Shown here: positions 12,600 to 24,000 of the stretch, one piece after another
Layout of the letters: each line of letters opens with the position of its first letter
Position numbering within the stretch: position 1 is the stretch's first letter
Source: Cheilinus undulatus
Taxonomy: Eukaryota; Chordata; Actinopteri; Labriformes; Labridae
Assembly (NCBI RefSeq): GCF_018320785.1
Contig: NC_054877.1
Coordinates: forward strand, 32,200,151 to 32,264,150
Reading direction: 5' to 3'
Length of the DNA stretch: 64,000 nt
Notes under the pieces: generated by a model
What the model was told of the DNA's origin: nothing
The model's database searches: none
The model's input: the letters and a program-made list of their open reading frames with translations, nothing else
Translations under genes and position numbers: made by a program

Positions 12600-13993
12600 C
12601 AAGGATGTTAAACTCAATCACAGCAGTGTCCAGATTCTAAATATTGGTCTAACCTGGGAGCCTAAAAGGATCAATATTTAACCACAAACTGTCAACCTTA
12701 TTTTCAACGGCAATAAATTATTGGGGGAAAAAAGTTAGGAATGATGATAAATGATTCTGAGGATTAAAAAAGTCAAAATGATACATCTAAAGGCTCAAAT
12801 CTGAGAGAAAAAGTCAAACTTATTGGTTCAAAAGGTCAAAACCAAGCGGCAACCTCTGGTCCTGAAAAATGAAGCCAATGCGAAAGTGCAAAAAATTGCT
12901 ATACCGCGAGTGTCCACTTGAGGCTGGCTGCAGGAACACCAGAAGTCCCATCTGGACACATGTTAAACAGCCGGTTTTGACATTAGAAATAAACTGGTTT
13001 ACAGCCTGGTTCAAAACACCAAACGTGTCTCATTAGCTAGTGTCTTATTGTGCTCTCACTGTATGGGGGGGGATTTTTTTTGTACCACTATCGTTTGGAT
13101 TATATTTAGGATGAAAGCTGATTGGCGCGTCTCATTTGATTGACGGATAACTCGGCAGGCAGAGGCTCCGTTTCTGTCAACTAGAATGCTAGCTAGCAGG
13201 CTGACAGGAAGTCGCACTTAGTGGGTGGGCCGTTAGGTTGATCCAAAGTTCGGTTGAGACCGTGATTTCAATATGGGAGCCTCCATGGATTGGCTTCAAG
13301 AGCTGTTTGAGTCCGCCTATTGTAAGCAGACAACTGACGTCACATGGGGTTTGTCCAATTCTTTCTGCAGTCAATGGTCAAAACACAAAATTAAATGTGA
13401 TAATAATATGTTTTAAAGGTAAATGTATGACATTGAAAATCCAAATCATGTTTTAAAGGTCAAAATATGAGATCAAATTCTAAACTGTGAGTTTAAAAGG
13501 TCAATAGATGAGTTAGAATTTTGAATTGTGAGTCTAAAATGAAAAAATATGGGATTAAAAGTCAAGTTTAGGAGATGTAAACATCAAAACATGAGATATC
13601 ATTACAAACTAATAAGTTAAAAAAGGGCTAAATATGACTTAAAATGTACAAATGTAAACCTTAAAGGTCAAAATATGAGATAAAAAGTGAAAATCATAAG
13701 TGAGAGTCATAACTGCGCAACCCAAAATTGAAAATATGAAATGAAATACAAATTAATTTCTTTTCCACATCCTGACTTATCTAATATTTTGAGTCTTTAC
13801 TTTTTCATTGTTTTATTACTTTATGCGATATTTAAAATCATCAAGGTTCAATTTACATTTTCATACTGGAGGAAATCTGCAGACCTCATGCCGGTGGGCC
13901 AGTTATAATAAAAATATGATATGAGCTTGCAGGAAGAGCATAACTGTACTACGGGCCGTATTTTGCCCCTGGGCCTTGAGTTTGAAACCCCTG
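12600..13993. mobile_element. hAT-type non-autonomous element with 8-bp target duplication
   Basis: The left end CAAGGATGTTAAACTCA and the right end TTGAGTTTGAAACCCCTG are inverted copies. The flanks atccagag (12592-12599) and atctagag (13994-14001) match at 7 of 8 positions, as a hAT target-site duplication should. The interior contains many aaggtcaaaatatgaga words, which is internal subrepeat structure. It has no transposase frame. A second unrelated segment (about 12838-13380) appears to be inserted in it. Confidence 0.75.
12838..13380. repeat. GC-richer repeat segment nested in the hAT element
   Basis: Composition changes sharply from the AT-rich, ATGAGA-containing host to a segment with cggcaacctctggtcctg near 12848, CACTTGAGG and GCTAGCTAGCAGG. 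It also holds ATATGGGAGCCTCCATGG near 13271 and GACGTCA near 13337. Host-like aaaggtcaaa text is present on both sides (12830 and 13415), which supports an insertion. Family not assigned. Confidence 0.5.
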
Positions 13994-14499
13994 ATCTAGA
14001 GTTTAAAGCACCTGTAAGGAACTTTCAATTTGTCGATTTTGGCACCCCCTGTGGTCAAGGTGGTACCTTACATCCCTTTACTTTTCATGTCTGCATTTGT
14101 TACTGTGCAGTAAAATGTCCTGCTCTGTCATGTTTTACGCACTGTCTGTTGTCTCTGTAAATGAAAACTGTTCGTGTAATTCTCGTGTCTGACACCTACA
14201 CTCCTCGGGCAATAAAAATGAAGACAAAGACAGAGTAAATATGGCCACTGGTGATTTTCTTTGCTGTTGTAGCTAATAAATGGGTGTCAGTTTATTCAGA
14301 TGGTGTCATGTCTGTACAAAGAGCGCACACATATGCTCCAGAAATATGATCTATGCTAAAAAATAACATTTAATAGAAATTATTACATTTAATGTAGCCT
14401 AATTTATGCCTACCAGTTTAATTTGTTTATTTTTTTAAAAATTAAATGAGCAATTTGAAAACGTGAAGCACACCATGAAGATCGATTGTGATCAATATA

Positions 14500-14821
14500 A
14501 TCAAATACATGGCTGATTGACCGTGCTGCAGCTTTGCACGTGCAGCATTAAGTCTCATATATAGGCAGTATTATGTCACTTCTTGCAGACCTGCGGCACG
14601 CGCGGTGTTCCCCTCATCTCTGTCGTCACTCCTCAGTCACGACTGGTGTGCGTAACGTGTAGAAGCCATGATCATGTTCCTCCCCCTCCTCCCCCTCCTC
14701 ATTTATCAGATACACTGAGGACTTTCCCTGTACATACACGAGCCATGCAATAAAAAATTCCCGCGCAGTGTTGCCTTCCTGTCCCACCGAGACACACAAA
14801 CACCGACACAGACACACCACC
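14500..14821 (+). promoter_or_regulatory. ano8: ano8 proximal promoter / 5'UTR region
   Basis: A TATATA-containing motif lies at about 14557-14563. The next 250 bases become CpG-richer (ggcacgcgcggtg near 14594), and the ano8 start codon follows at 14822. Only one splice-competent first exon is seen, so the start site is probably between 14580 and 14700. The exact transcription start cannot be fixed from sequence. Confidence 0.4.
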
Positions 14822-15023
14822 ATGCAAGCTGCGAGCACCGGAGCAGCTGATACCGACGCTGCTGTAAACAGTAGCAGCAGCAACGGCAGCGGCACCGCAG
14901 ACGTCGACGACAGCGACGGGGCAGGGGAGAGGATGGAGAGGACGGTGCCAAGCGAGCAGCAGGACAGAACCAACAACCAGCAGCAACAGCAGCAAACGTC
15001 CTCAACGCCGTCCGGAGTGCTCG
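14822..15023 (+). CDS. ano8: ano8 coding exon 1
   Basis: Encodes residues 1-67: an Ala/Ser/Asp-rich, Gln-rich disordered N-terminus ending SGVL, where the conserved region begins. The donor is gtgagt at 15024 and the exon ends one base into a codon. The Gln run comes from CAG/CAA repeats near 14977-14998. The overlapping minus-strand open frames at 14626-15098 are shadows. Confidence 0.93.
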
Positions 15024-18000
15024 GTGAGTGAGAGAAAAACGCTGGAAAGAAATTGTGTCCTGCGCCTGCACAGATCGGATGGAAGCATTTGTGCCCATTT
15101 CAAAGAAAACAGAGATGGGGATTTAAAAAAGATTATGCTACTGAGCATGGACGTAATGATGCAGTCGTGGATGCCTCAGTAGATAGACTTGAATGAATGA
15201 CTCACAGGATATTAGAGGGGTCAATCATCTGTGATTGATTTCGTGCGTCTTTTCTTGGTGCGCATTCCCTTTCACTCACACAGGCCTGACTGGGAAGAGT
15301 CTGGCTGTAGTGGTCCACAGGTGCATGCAGGAGTCATGTGCATGTCCGGACGGGCTGTGCTACTTTAAAGAGTGCTAAAGAGGGATAGGGTTGCAGGCTC
15401 GGGTGTCAGCTTTCTCTCAGGTGTTGAACACTTGAGTGGTAAGAGGAGATATCTCAGCTGAGAGAAGGCAACTCACCGGCATTTCTGCATTTGCATAATG
15501 AGGATATTAGCAGCATCTAAGATGATCTACGGTGATTTTAAAGCCCCCTAACTATCTCTGGGGCCCTTAGTTTTAGAGTTTGTTGCCCAGTTAGCATCTT
15601 CACCTACAGGGGTTTACTTAGACACAGATTCAGTCAGCTAAAAATGCTAACCAATTACAATTTACCTTTCTGATGTAACCCTAATCAATAAAAGTTCTGG
15701 TTCTTTGTTTGCATACGTTTCAACATTATTACGGAGACGATTGACTTTAGGGTAATTTATGCTGCAGACAGTGGCTCTCAGACGCCACCTTTTGCAGACG
15801 TTATCGTGAAGCACTGCATCTGTCAGAACAGGAACACATGCTACTGCTACTAAACTTACCAAATATATTGGTATTAACATTCAGTTAGATTAGGATAAGG
15901 GTTAATGTATGGATTACAAACCATTTAATAAAGCTGAGTAAACTGTCTGTTTAAGCTATGTAGATAACATAGCTATGTAGCTAAAGCTCACAATCTCGCG
16001 GATATCTTTAATACAAAGCTACAGAGCTAACATTTGCTATGTAAACTATGTAGCGATGTTTTCTGTGTAGTTGATAAAGATAAATTATATTTAGCTATGT
16101 AGGCTAAAGCCCACTTAGCTAATGTTAACTATAAAGCAAGCATAGTTATGTTAACTCAAGCTAAATCTAATAAAGCTAAAGTGAGCCAAGGGTCTATGTG
16201 ATTTACCCCTGGGTTAGACCTATGACCTTTTTGTCCGTTTTATTTCTGAAATGTTGTTTAGTTTACAATGCTTGCAATGTGGTTATTCCATTAATGTTAC
16301 TTCCAGGCTTTGTTTATGGATACAGTTGGATTAAAAAAAAATCTAAAACTGGAAATATGTTGTGCTGGCAAATTATGGCATTTCCATTCTAACAGAGACG
16401 GTGTCTCACAACAACGGTCTGCGAGAGGGGGCGTATGAGCTCGATGGTCAGCACCCAGGCTGTCTTGCCTTACCACCATCACATCACATAGCTGTTCTTA
16501 ATGGCTACTTCCCTTCTGTCACAATGCTCTTTACTCCGGTAGAAACAACCGCTAACTGATAGCACTGATATCATTTTGTGGGAGCAGCACATTTATCACT
16601 ATTTTGATGTAGAAAATAAGAATGAAGAGCCTGTGTCAGATTATACACACATACTGTATAACCACAGCACTGAATGATGATATTCAGCTCAGGAATATGG
16701 ACATTAACCAGCAAAGAGAAACGAAGGCCAGGGGTACTAGAACTGCTAGCGTTAGCTGCATTTTGTAAACTATTTTTCCAACATAACAGTGTTAAGTTGT
16801 TTTCTCGTTTCAGTGTTAAGTTGGTAAACACAATGTATTTACTTGAATTCAGTCTGGTTGACTAAACAGAATTATGATTTGCATTTAGTGCATTTAGATC
16901 TGGAATTATTAGTCTAGGACCATTCCTAGTCACTACCCAAATAGTCATGAGTATCTGAAAGTTTGCGGTCTGGCTGCAGACTGTAGCTCACAGACGCCCC
17001 TCTCACACATCACTGGTGTGAGACACCGTATCTGTCAGAATGGGAATACATGCTAAAGCCTTTAAAGTAAGTCTGGTTTTAACTTTTGTTTAGGTTAGGG
17101 TAAGGGTTAAGGTAAGAGTCAGTATACTAAAAGTTGAAAGTTAAAACCTGACCTGCAAAAATTACAAAAGTTAGGGTTAAAGCCAAGTAAAAGAAAGCTC
17201 ATCCTCCATGAAAACATTCTAATGTAGCAAACATAGCTTATGTAGCTCTGTTTGCCCATAAGCTAAGGAGATAACTTATCTATTTAGCTAACCTAGCAAA
17301 AGCTCATGAGCTAATGCATATCTATCCTAATGATGCTACGAAGCTTATAATAGCTGCATAAACCACGTAGCTACATTAGCTACATAGCTTAAGCTAACAA
17401 CCCTAAAACAAGCAATCATTTGTGAATCTACTTCTAAAACTGGTCTACATATAATTAATCCAGGGGTTTGACCTCTGACCTGCTCTCTGTTTTATTTATG
17501 AAATGTTGCTTAATCTCCAATCTTTGCATTGCGGTTATTTCGTGAATGCAGCTGCCAGTTTTTTTTAAATAAATAAAGTTCAATAAAAAATTAAATTAAA
17601 TTAAACTGGACCAGCAATTTAGAATTTCCTCTGCTGTGGACTGACCTAGCAAGTTGTTTGTTTTACTGAGAGATGAAATATGTGTTTTAAAGAGTAAAAG
17701 GGAAGGGACTTGAAGTGCAGACTTTGGCTACAAGAAACTGCACCAGAGCAATATGTCGGCACCTGTCATGGTGGGGAAAAAATGTACAGAGAAAAATTCA
17801 CTTCATGCAAGACAAAGGAAAGCATTAAGTTTCAGTGACATGGCTTGGATTACATCATTTAGCACACAGTCAACAATACACAAACAGTGGTTTATAAATC
17901 TCATCAGCTGTGCAGCTGTTCGGTCAGAGGAACATGATCCTGTAGGATTGTTAGCTTTTATTTGTCATGGGTGCAGTATAAGATGTTTCTCCATCTGTCA

Positions 18001-21000
18001 CTGAGTATTAAACCTAATAGTACAACAGAGAGGTGACAGCAGCACTGACAGCTTTTAATAAGAGTAATACGACGTGCTGAAAGATGACGTGCTTATACAG
18101 TTACGCTGCAGAAAGTGAAATCCTAATCCTCACATGCAGTGACAGAGTGTACAGTAAGACTGGATGAACAGTGAGGAGATTGCTCTTCCATCACCGGAGC
18201 CGTTGTGCAGCGTCAGACACACAGTGTGACTTGAAGAGTGTGACTTCAGAGTGAGAACCAATGTGTGAAAGAAGAGGGGCAAAACTGACGACCACAGATC
18301 TTTCACTGTACTGCGATGAGTGGGATAACACTGCTCTGAGGTCCTGTTGCTTTCAGCCTCATTTTAGAGCTTTTTGAGGCTGGTTTGAGTTTTCAGCTGT
18401 CTATTTGCACAGTTTAGAGATCATCTGTTTGTTTAGAGCTCATTACATGTGCTCAGATTTGTGTCACCAGTGCTGTGTAGTCAGCCTTCACGCTAGCTAA
18501 ACAATTACTACCGTCTTTTTGTCTCTGTGACTGAGCAAAAAACAGGAAAGGACAAAATATATCATTGTGATGAGGAGAAGAGAGAGGATAATGACTAACC
18601 CTGTTGTCTGTGCCCTTGATCGCCCTGATGACAAAACACAGCAGCTGCCTGTCCATCTTTCCCTCCGTCTGGCCCTCATTCAGACTTTATTAACCTTACA
18701 GTAGCTCACACTCACCTTCTCACCCTTTTATTGTTATTTCCCTCTAGATAAACTGTTTGGGAAGCGTCTCCTGCAGGCCAGGCACTATATCATGTCGCGG
18801 AAGTCCTGGCTGAAGATGGTGCCCACCGAAAACTGTGATATCCTCATGACATTCCCAGGTACGGTAAGCTCCAGTCCAGCCTGTCCTCCATGTGACGCTG
18901 TACAGAGAACAGAGGATCCTGATTAATGTTTGTTGGTCAGCCAGCCACTCAGATGCATCGCTGGGACTTTAAAGGGTCTCTGGGGAGGATTAAATCTCAT
19001 CCATTTATTTGTGTGTCTGCAGACCAGCCTGTCCTGCAGCAAGATTTAAGGTAGCTGCTTCTGTTGCATAAAAATGGGATTTGGAAGCATTTTATTAAAT
19101 AACTATTTTACTCAGAGAGATACACTTTATAAACAAATGCTATTTCCTTTACCAAATAAATTGACTTTAGCTAAAGTAGAAGGACATTATTTAGCCTATG
19201 CCATAGCCTTTTTCAGATTGTACATCCCTGTGTACCCTCCTTAAAGTTGTATTCTGTCCTCTTTTGTCAAAATATGTGAAATTTAAACTCAAATATAATA
19301 TTAGTAAATTCAGATGATACTGATACTTATGCTGATTACATGACAACAAAAACAGAAGCCTTAGGTATCACATATTGGATTATAATTTATTGTTTTCTAT
19401 TTAACAAAACATACAAACTCCTGCATCCTTTAAAATTGCACATTGATTGATTGATTGATTGATTGATTGCTATGTTGGCAATGTTCTAAAAGTCCCCCCA
19501 TGTTCTGGTTAAAAGACATTTGCAAAAAAAAAGACAGAAGATCAGAAGGTTTTTGGAGCTTTGTACTTCTTGTTGCCATGGGTCATAAAAGAAACACATT
19601 TTGTTTAATTTACAGCATGTGGTATCAAAAAGTATCAGAGTATCAAAATTTACATGGCTTCACTTCTGTCTCTCTCATTTTTCCAAAAACAATGTGATGC
19701 GATTCAATAAGCAAAAGTATGATACAATACGTTGTGTTACAATATGAAACAGTAAAATACACCATACAGTACAAAACAGAATAATATGATACAGGACGAT
19801 ACGTCACAGTCCAGTACAACACCATACAATACCAGACATGTATGATATTCAAAACAATACGGAACTAAACAGTACAATTACATACAATACCATACAATAC
19901 ATTATGATACAATATAATTTGATACGAAATAGTACAATACACCATACAACACTGAACAATGTGATACGATATGATACGATGCAAAACATTACAATATGTT
20001 ACAGAGCAATACAACACCACCCAATACCGAACAGTGTGATATGATATGATACAAATGAAGACATTACCATACATGTCGATACTTGATATCAGTGTGTCCC
20101 ATTTTTTTTTTCCTTGGAGCCCCCCCACTTTTTCTTGGAGAAGAAAAAGTGAATTACTGCAGTAAAATAATCATCACAGATTTTGATTGTTTCACTGATA
20201 AAACCCTTAAAAGGCTCATGCATGCTTTTCTTATCCAAAGACCTTTTTATAAACTACTTAATAACTGCTTTATCATGGTTTTAGTCAATACTTGCAAATC
20301 TAATTTTGGCAGCCTCAGAGCAAACCAAGCCTTGTGCCTCCTCTGAGATTGTTGCCCCCTGGCTAAAAACTCCTCATAGGAGGCACAACACACTCCATAC
20401 AGTTGGCTGGGTTCTGAATGTAATCATTCTGAGTTATAGCCTCTCTCTCTTCAGCCTATATAAAATAGTTAGTGATATATGCAGACAGGGATTTAATGGA
20501 AGTGACCTTTTATCGCCACCACATCCACACTGCTCATTTTCCCTGCTGTCAGAGCGGTGACACATAAGTACAGTCCACATTCTTAATGCAGCAGTGAACT
20601 CATTATGTCCTGCCTCTGGAAAACAGACCTCTAAATGAATGAGGAATTAAGTGATCATAGTCAAAGAACTTACTGTTAAAAAACACATGCAGTTGTGTGT
20701 AAATTATGAAAATGTCTGCTGTCAACTGAAAGTACTTTTCCTCTGTGCAGATACCATAGACGATCACACTCTGCTGTGGCTCCTGAATCAGATCCGTGTT
20801 GGGATCCCACAGGTCAGCATTCAGGTTCGACAGCACAAACACGCCCAGACACACGCCTTCTTCATCACGACGACATTTGAGAAGTAAGACTCTTAAAACT
20901 ACACTCTCACTGTGTTTGTGTTTATGCACGCATGTGTGGGCTGTTGATTTCTTTCTTTGAACTGCTCTGACTGAAGACATCTGGGCTTGTTTTCTCCTTT

Positions 21001-24000
21001 TCCAAGCTACCAGTGATGTGCTCTGCTTGTTGTTAGTTAAAGCACTGAGGTTAAAATAACAGTAAACATTGATATGCTATTCCTGTAGGTGGATTGTAAA
21101 TTTATATAAATGTATTTAACTGCTAAGTTTGCATACAGGGTATTTAGTGTTAATTCAAGATTGGACTTTCTGGGGATTGGTAGGACCTGATAGGTATAAA
21201 AGTTCCTGTTTCTGCAGAAAATAGAGCACTAGATTGGTTTTTGAGCATGTTTTGGCTGAGTGGCAACCTCAGTTAGTGAGAAATGGTGTCAGCCATCATT
21301 TTAATCATGGGCTCCAAGGACCAGTTAAGGCCAAGCATGAACAAAAATTTCCACTGTAAGTTTTGAATTTCTTGGAAATTTCTCCAAATATTCCATGTAA
21401 ATTCCTGAGAAAAAAAATCGAGATAATTTTCAAAAATTTCAAAGCAAATTCCGGCTTACATTTTTTAATCAAATTCCATAAAACAAACAAATACATTCTC
21501 CAAAGATTACATGAAATGGCCAAAACTTCCCTCCAAATTCCAAACAAATTCTTTGAAATTTATGAAAAAAAAAAAAACTACAAGGGATATTCCCACCCAA
21601 ATTCCCAATAATTACAAATAAATTCCCCAAATTTCAAAGAAATATATACAACTTTGAAAGCAAATTTCCATTAGAAAATCAGATCAAATTCCCCAAGATC
21701 AGAAATATATTTTCACATTTTCATGAAAATTCCACAAATTCCCAACCAAAACCCCCAAAATGTCCAAACAAATTCCCCTGGAAATGTAAAAAAAATACAA
21801 AAAAAGCAAATTTCCCCAAACACATGCATTGAAACTTTCCAAAAAAGAAAAAAAAAAAACGAATCTATCAATAAATTTTCCGATTAGTTGATTGATTGCG
21901 GTTATTTTGCATACTATTTTGGATCCCCATTTCACGTAAATAGTAGCAATTTAAGTAGTAGCAATTCACCTGCCTTGAAGGTTACAAATAACTAAAGGAT
22001 GGCTTTCTTTAACGTGACTGGTATGTCCATAAAAATAAATAAAAGCAAATAGCCCATCCAAAGTCCAAAAGTACAAATAAAGCTTAATGTCAATAAATCA
22101 AACTTCCAGCCCAAGTGACTGAACAATAGATTATAATTTCTTTAAACTGCAGTGCAGGAAGGTGAGCATGTCAACATGTTCTGGTGTGAGGCTGGCTCTC
22201 TTCTTTGATTAGTGAACTCCTAGAACAGATGAGTTTTTACTGGCCGGTATTTGATTTTACCAATATCATAAACAATAATACGATAGGTCGACACTTGAAT
22301 TTCCATGTTGACTAACTTTTATAGTCAGCACAAACGATTATGGCGACTAATCATTCGTCGACATTCAGCGACTAATCGTTGCAGCCCTACATGAATGGTC
22401 TCAGGAGGTTATGAAAAATGTATCCATTAAATGAAAAATGGAGGTTTACTGTTGAGTAAATACACCTTAGTCGAGCACTACATCTCAATTCAGTTTGGAA
22501 ATGTCTAGTGGGGCCACAATTTTACTAAGGTTGGGCTGGAGTGAGGAGTTGCACAAGCTTGGGTGAAAAACTAAGCATATGACAGTAGAGAAAAATCACG
22601 GTCCATCATTAGTAAGCAGCACAAAACATGAATGAGATACAGCAACAGAACAGCAGCTTCTAGTAGAAGTACAATGTGTTTCCATGACAATAACAAACAT
22701 GTTGTGTCTGTCATGGCAGCTCTTTTTCACTTTATTGTAAATAAAAGTGAGACCAATACCAATAAAACATACAAAAGATAGTGAGGGAGGGCAGTAAGTG
22801 CAACAATCAGCACTCAAGAAATACATTATTTAACAAAGACAACATGAAAAGACCAAAACAAACAAAAGAAGACAAGGGAGGCTGATGTAGATGGGAGAGA
22901 GCAAATGTATAAATTTGATGGCCCTGAAGGAGGTGAATAATGAGAGGAGGGTGTATGAGTATCTATGAATGGGTAGGTGAAAGGTGAAGATTGTAGCCGA
23001 TGGGTGGGTCTAGGGTGAGGGACTGGGAGCTGGTGTAAGGGTTTCAGAGTTTGACCGCTGATCATATTTGGAGTCTTTCCAGTCAGGACGCACAAACAGC
23101 AGACCTTAGACTTTTCAGAGTGATCTTTCAAGGTACAGGGCCCAGGTAGGTGTAGGTGTATAAATGTTGGTGTGGTGGCCACCAGACATCAAAGAGAGGA
23201 AGCCCTTCTACCACCAGCTTCACATAATGGCAGCTTTAAATTGGAGATCGTGTTTTTTGACATAACATCCAGTTTTTCTGGTTTTGAGAACTGTTGGAAA
23301 TGTTTGCAGTAATGTAATACTCAACAGAAAAAAAACACATTTAACATAGGAGTGGTCATTTTCTAATTATTTTTTTATTGCTAATATTCAACATATTGCA
23401 TCTTTAATACACTGGCTAATACAAGTTTAACGTTTCAAGGCTAACCATCAACTAACACACTCTCAGACTCTGACACACTGAAGGTTATGATTTAAGGTGA
23501 AATTTGGGGTTTAATATCTTGTGCAGTATTTTGAAACAGAGCAGACAGAACCCAGGAATCAAACCAATGATAGGGAAAAAACTGATCTTAGCCCTGATGT
23601 GAAACTGAGGAGTTAATTAGCCTTGCATATAGAGTGGAAGCTTGTTAGCTCAAGTGTTGCTAGAGTAAAAATGCTGTACCGAGATGTAACTGTTTGTGAA
23701 ACAATTTCTTCAAGCACGTTTCAGCGAATTCATCATTTCCAAACCAAGGTGACAGTCATCAGTAACCGTGTGTGTGCTTTAAGACACTTAATCCGACATA
23801 CATCTGCAGTCCGCCCTGTGCTCACTTTCAGTGTCAGTCCAGCATCAGAAATAATCCCCCTGCTCACTTACCTTCTGTTCTGCCCCTCAGCTTACTGCGC
23901 GGGGCAGAGCAGATGGGCATGCACAAGGCTGTCAAACCGCAGTTTGGCGGCGGGATGCGCCGTTTCTCCTGTGAGGAGGACAACATCTATGAGAACATAG

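Noticed and set aside
391-14500. Search for gtpbp3 on the minus strand, expected from human synteny
   Set aside because: No GTPase G-motifs or MnmE-like exons were seen in any frame. The gene is either left of the window or elsewhere.
14626-15098. Three overlapping minus-strand open frames of 98-130 codons opposite ano8 exon 1
   Set aside because: They are Ser/Leu/Val/Cys-rich mirror readings of the CAG/GCAGC-rich first exon, overlap one another in different frames and have no domain resemblance.
19643-20128. Overlapping Tyr/Ile-rich open frames on both strands
   Set aside because: They are produced by the ATACA-word satellite tract, which lacks stop codons in several frames by composition.
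22826-23182. Minus-strand open frame of 118 codons, Pro/Ser/His-rich
   Set aside because: No recognisable domain, it lies in ano8 intron 3, and its composition reflects a GGTG/AGGG-rich plus strand.
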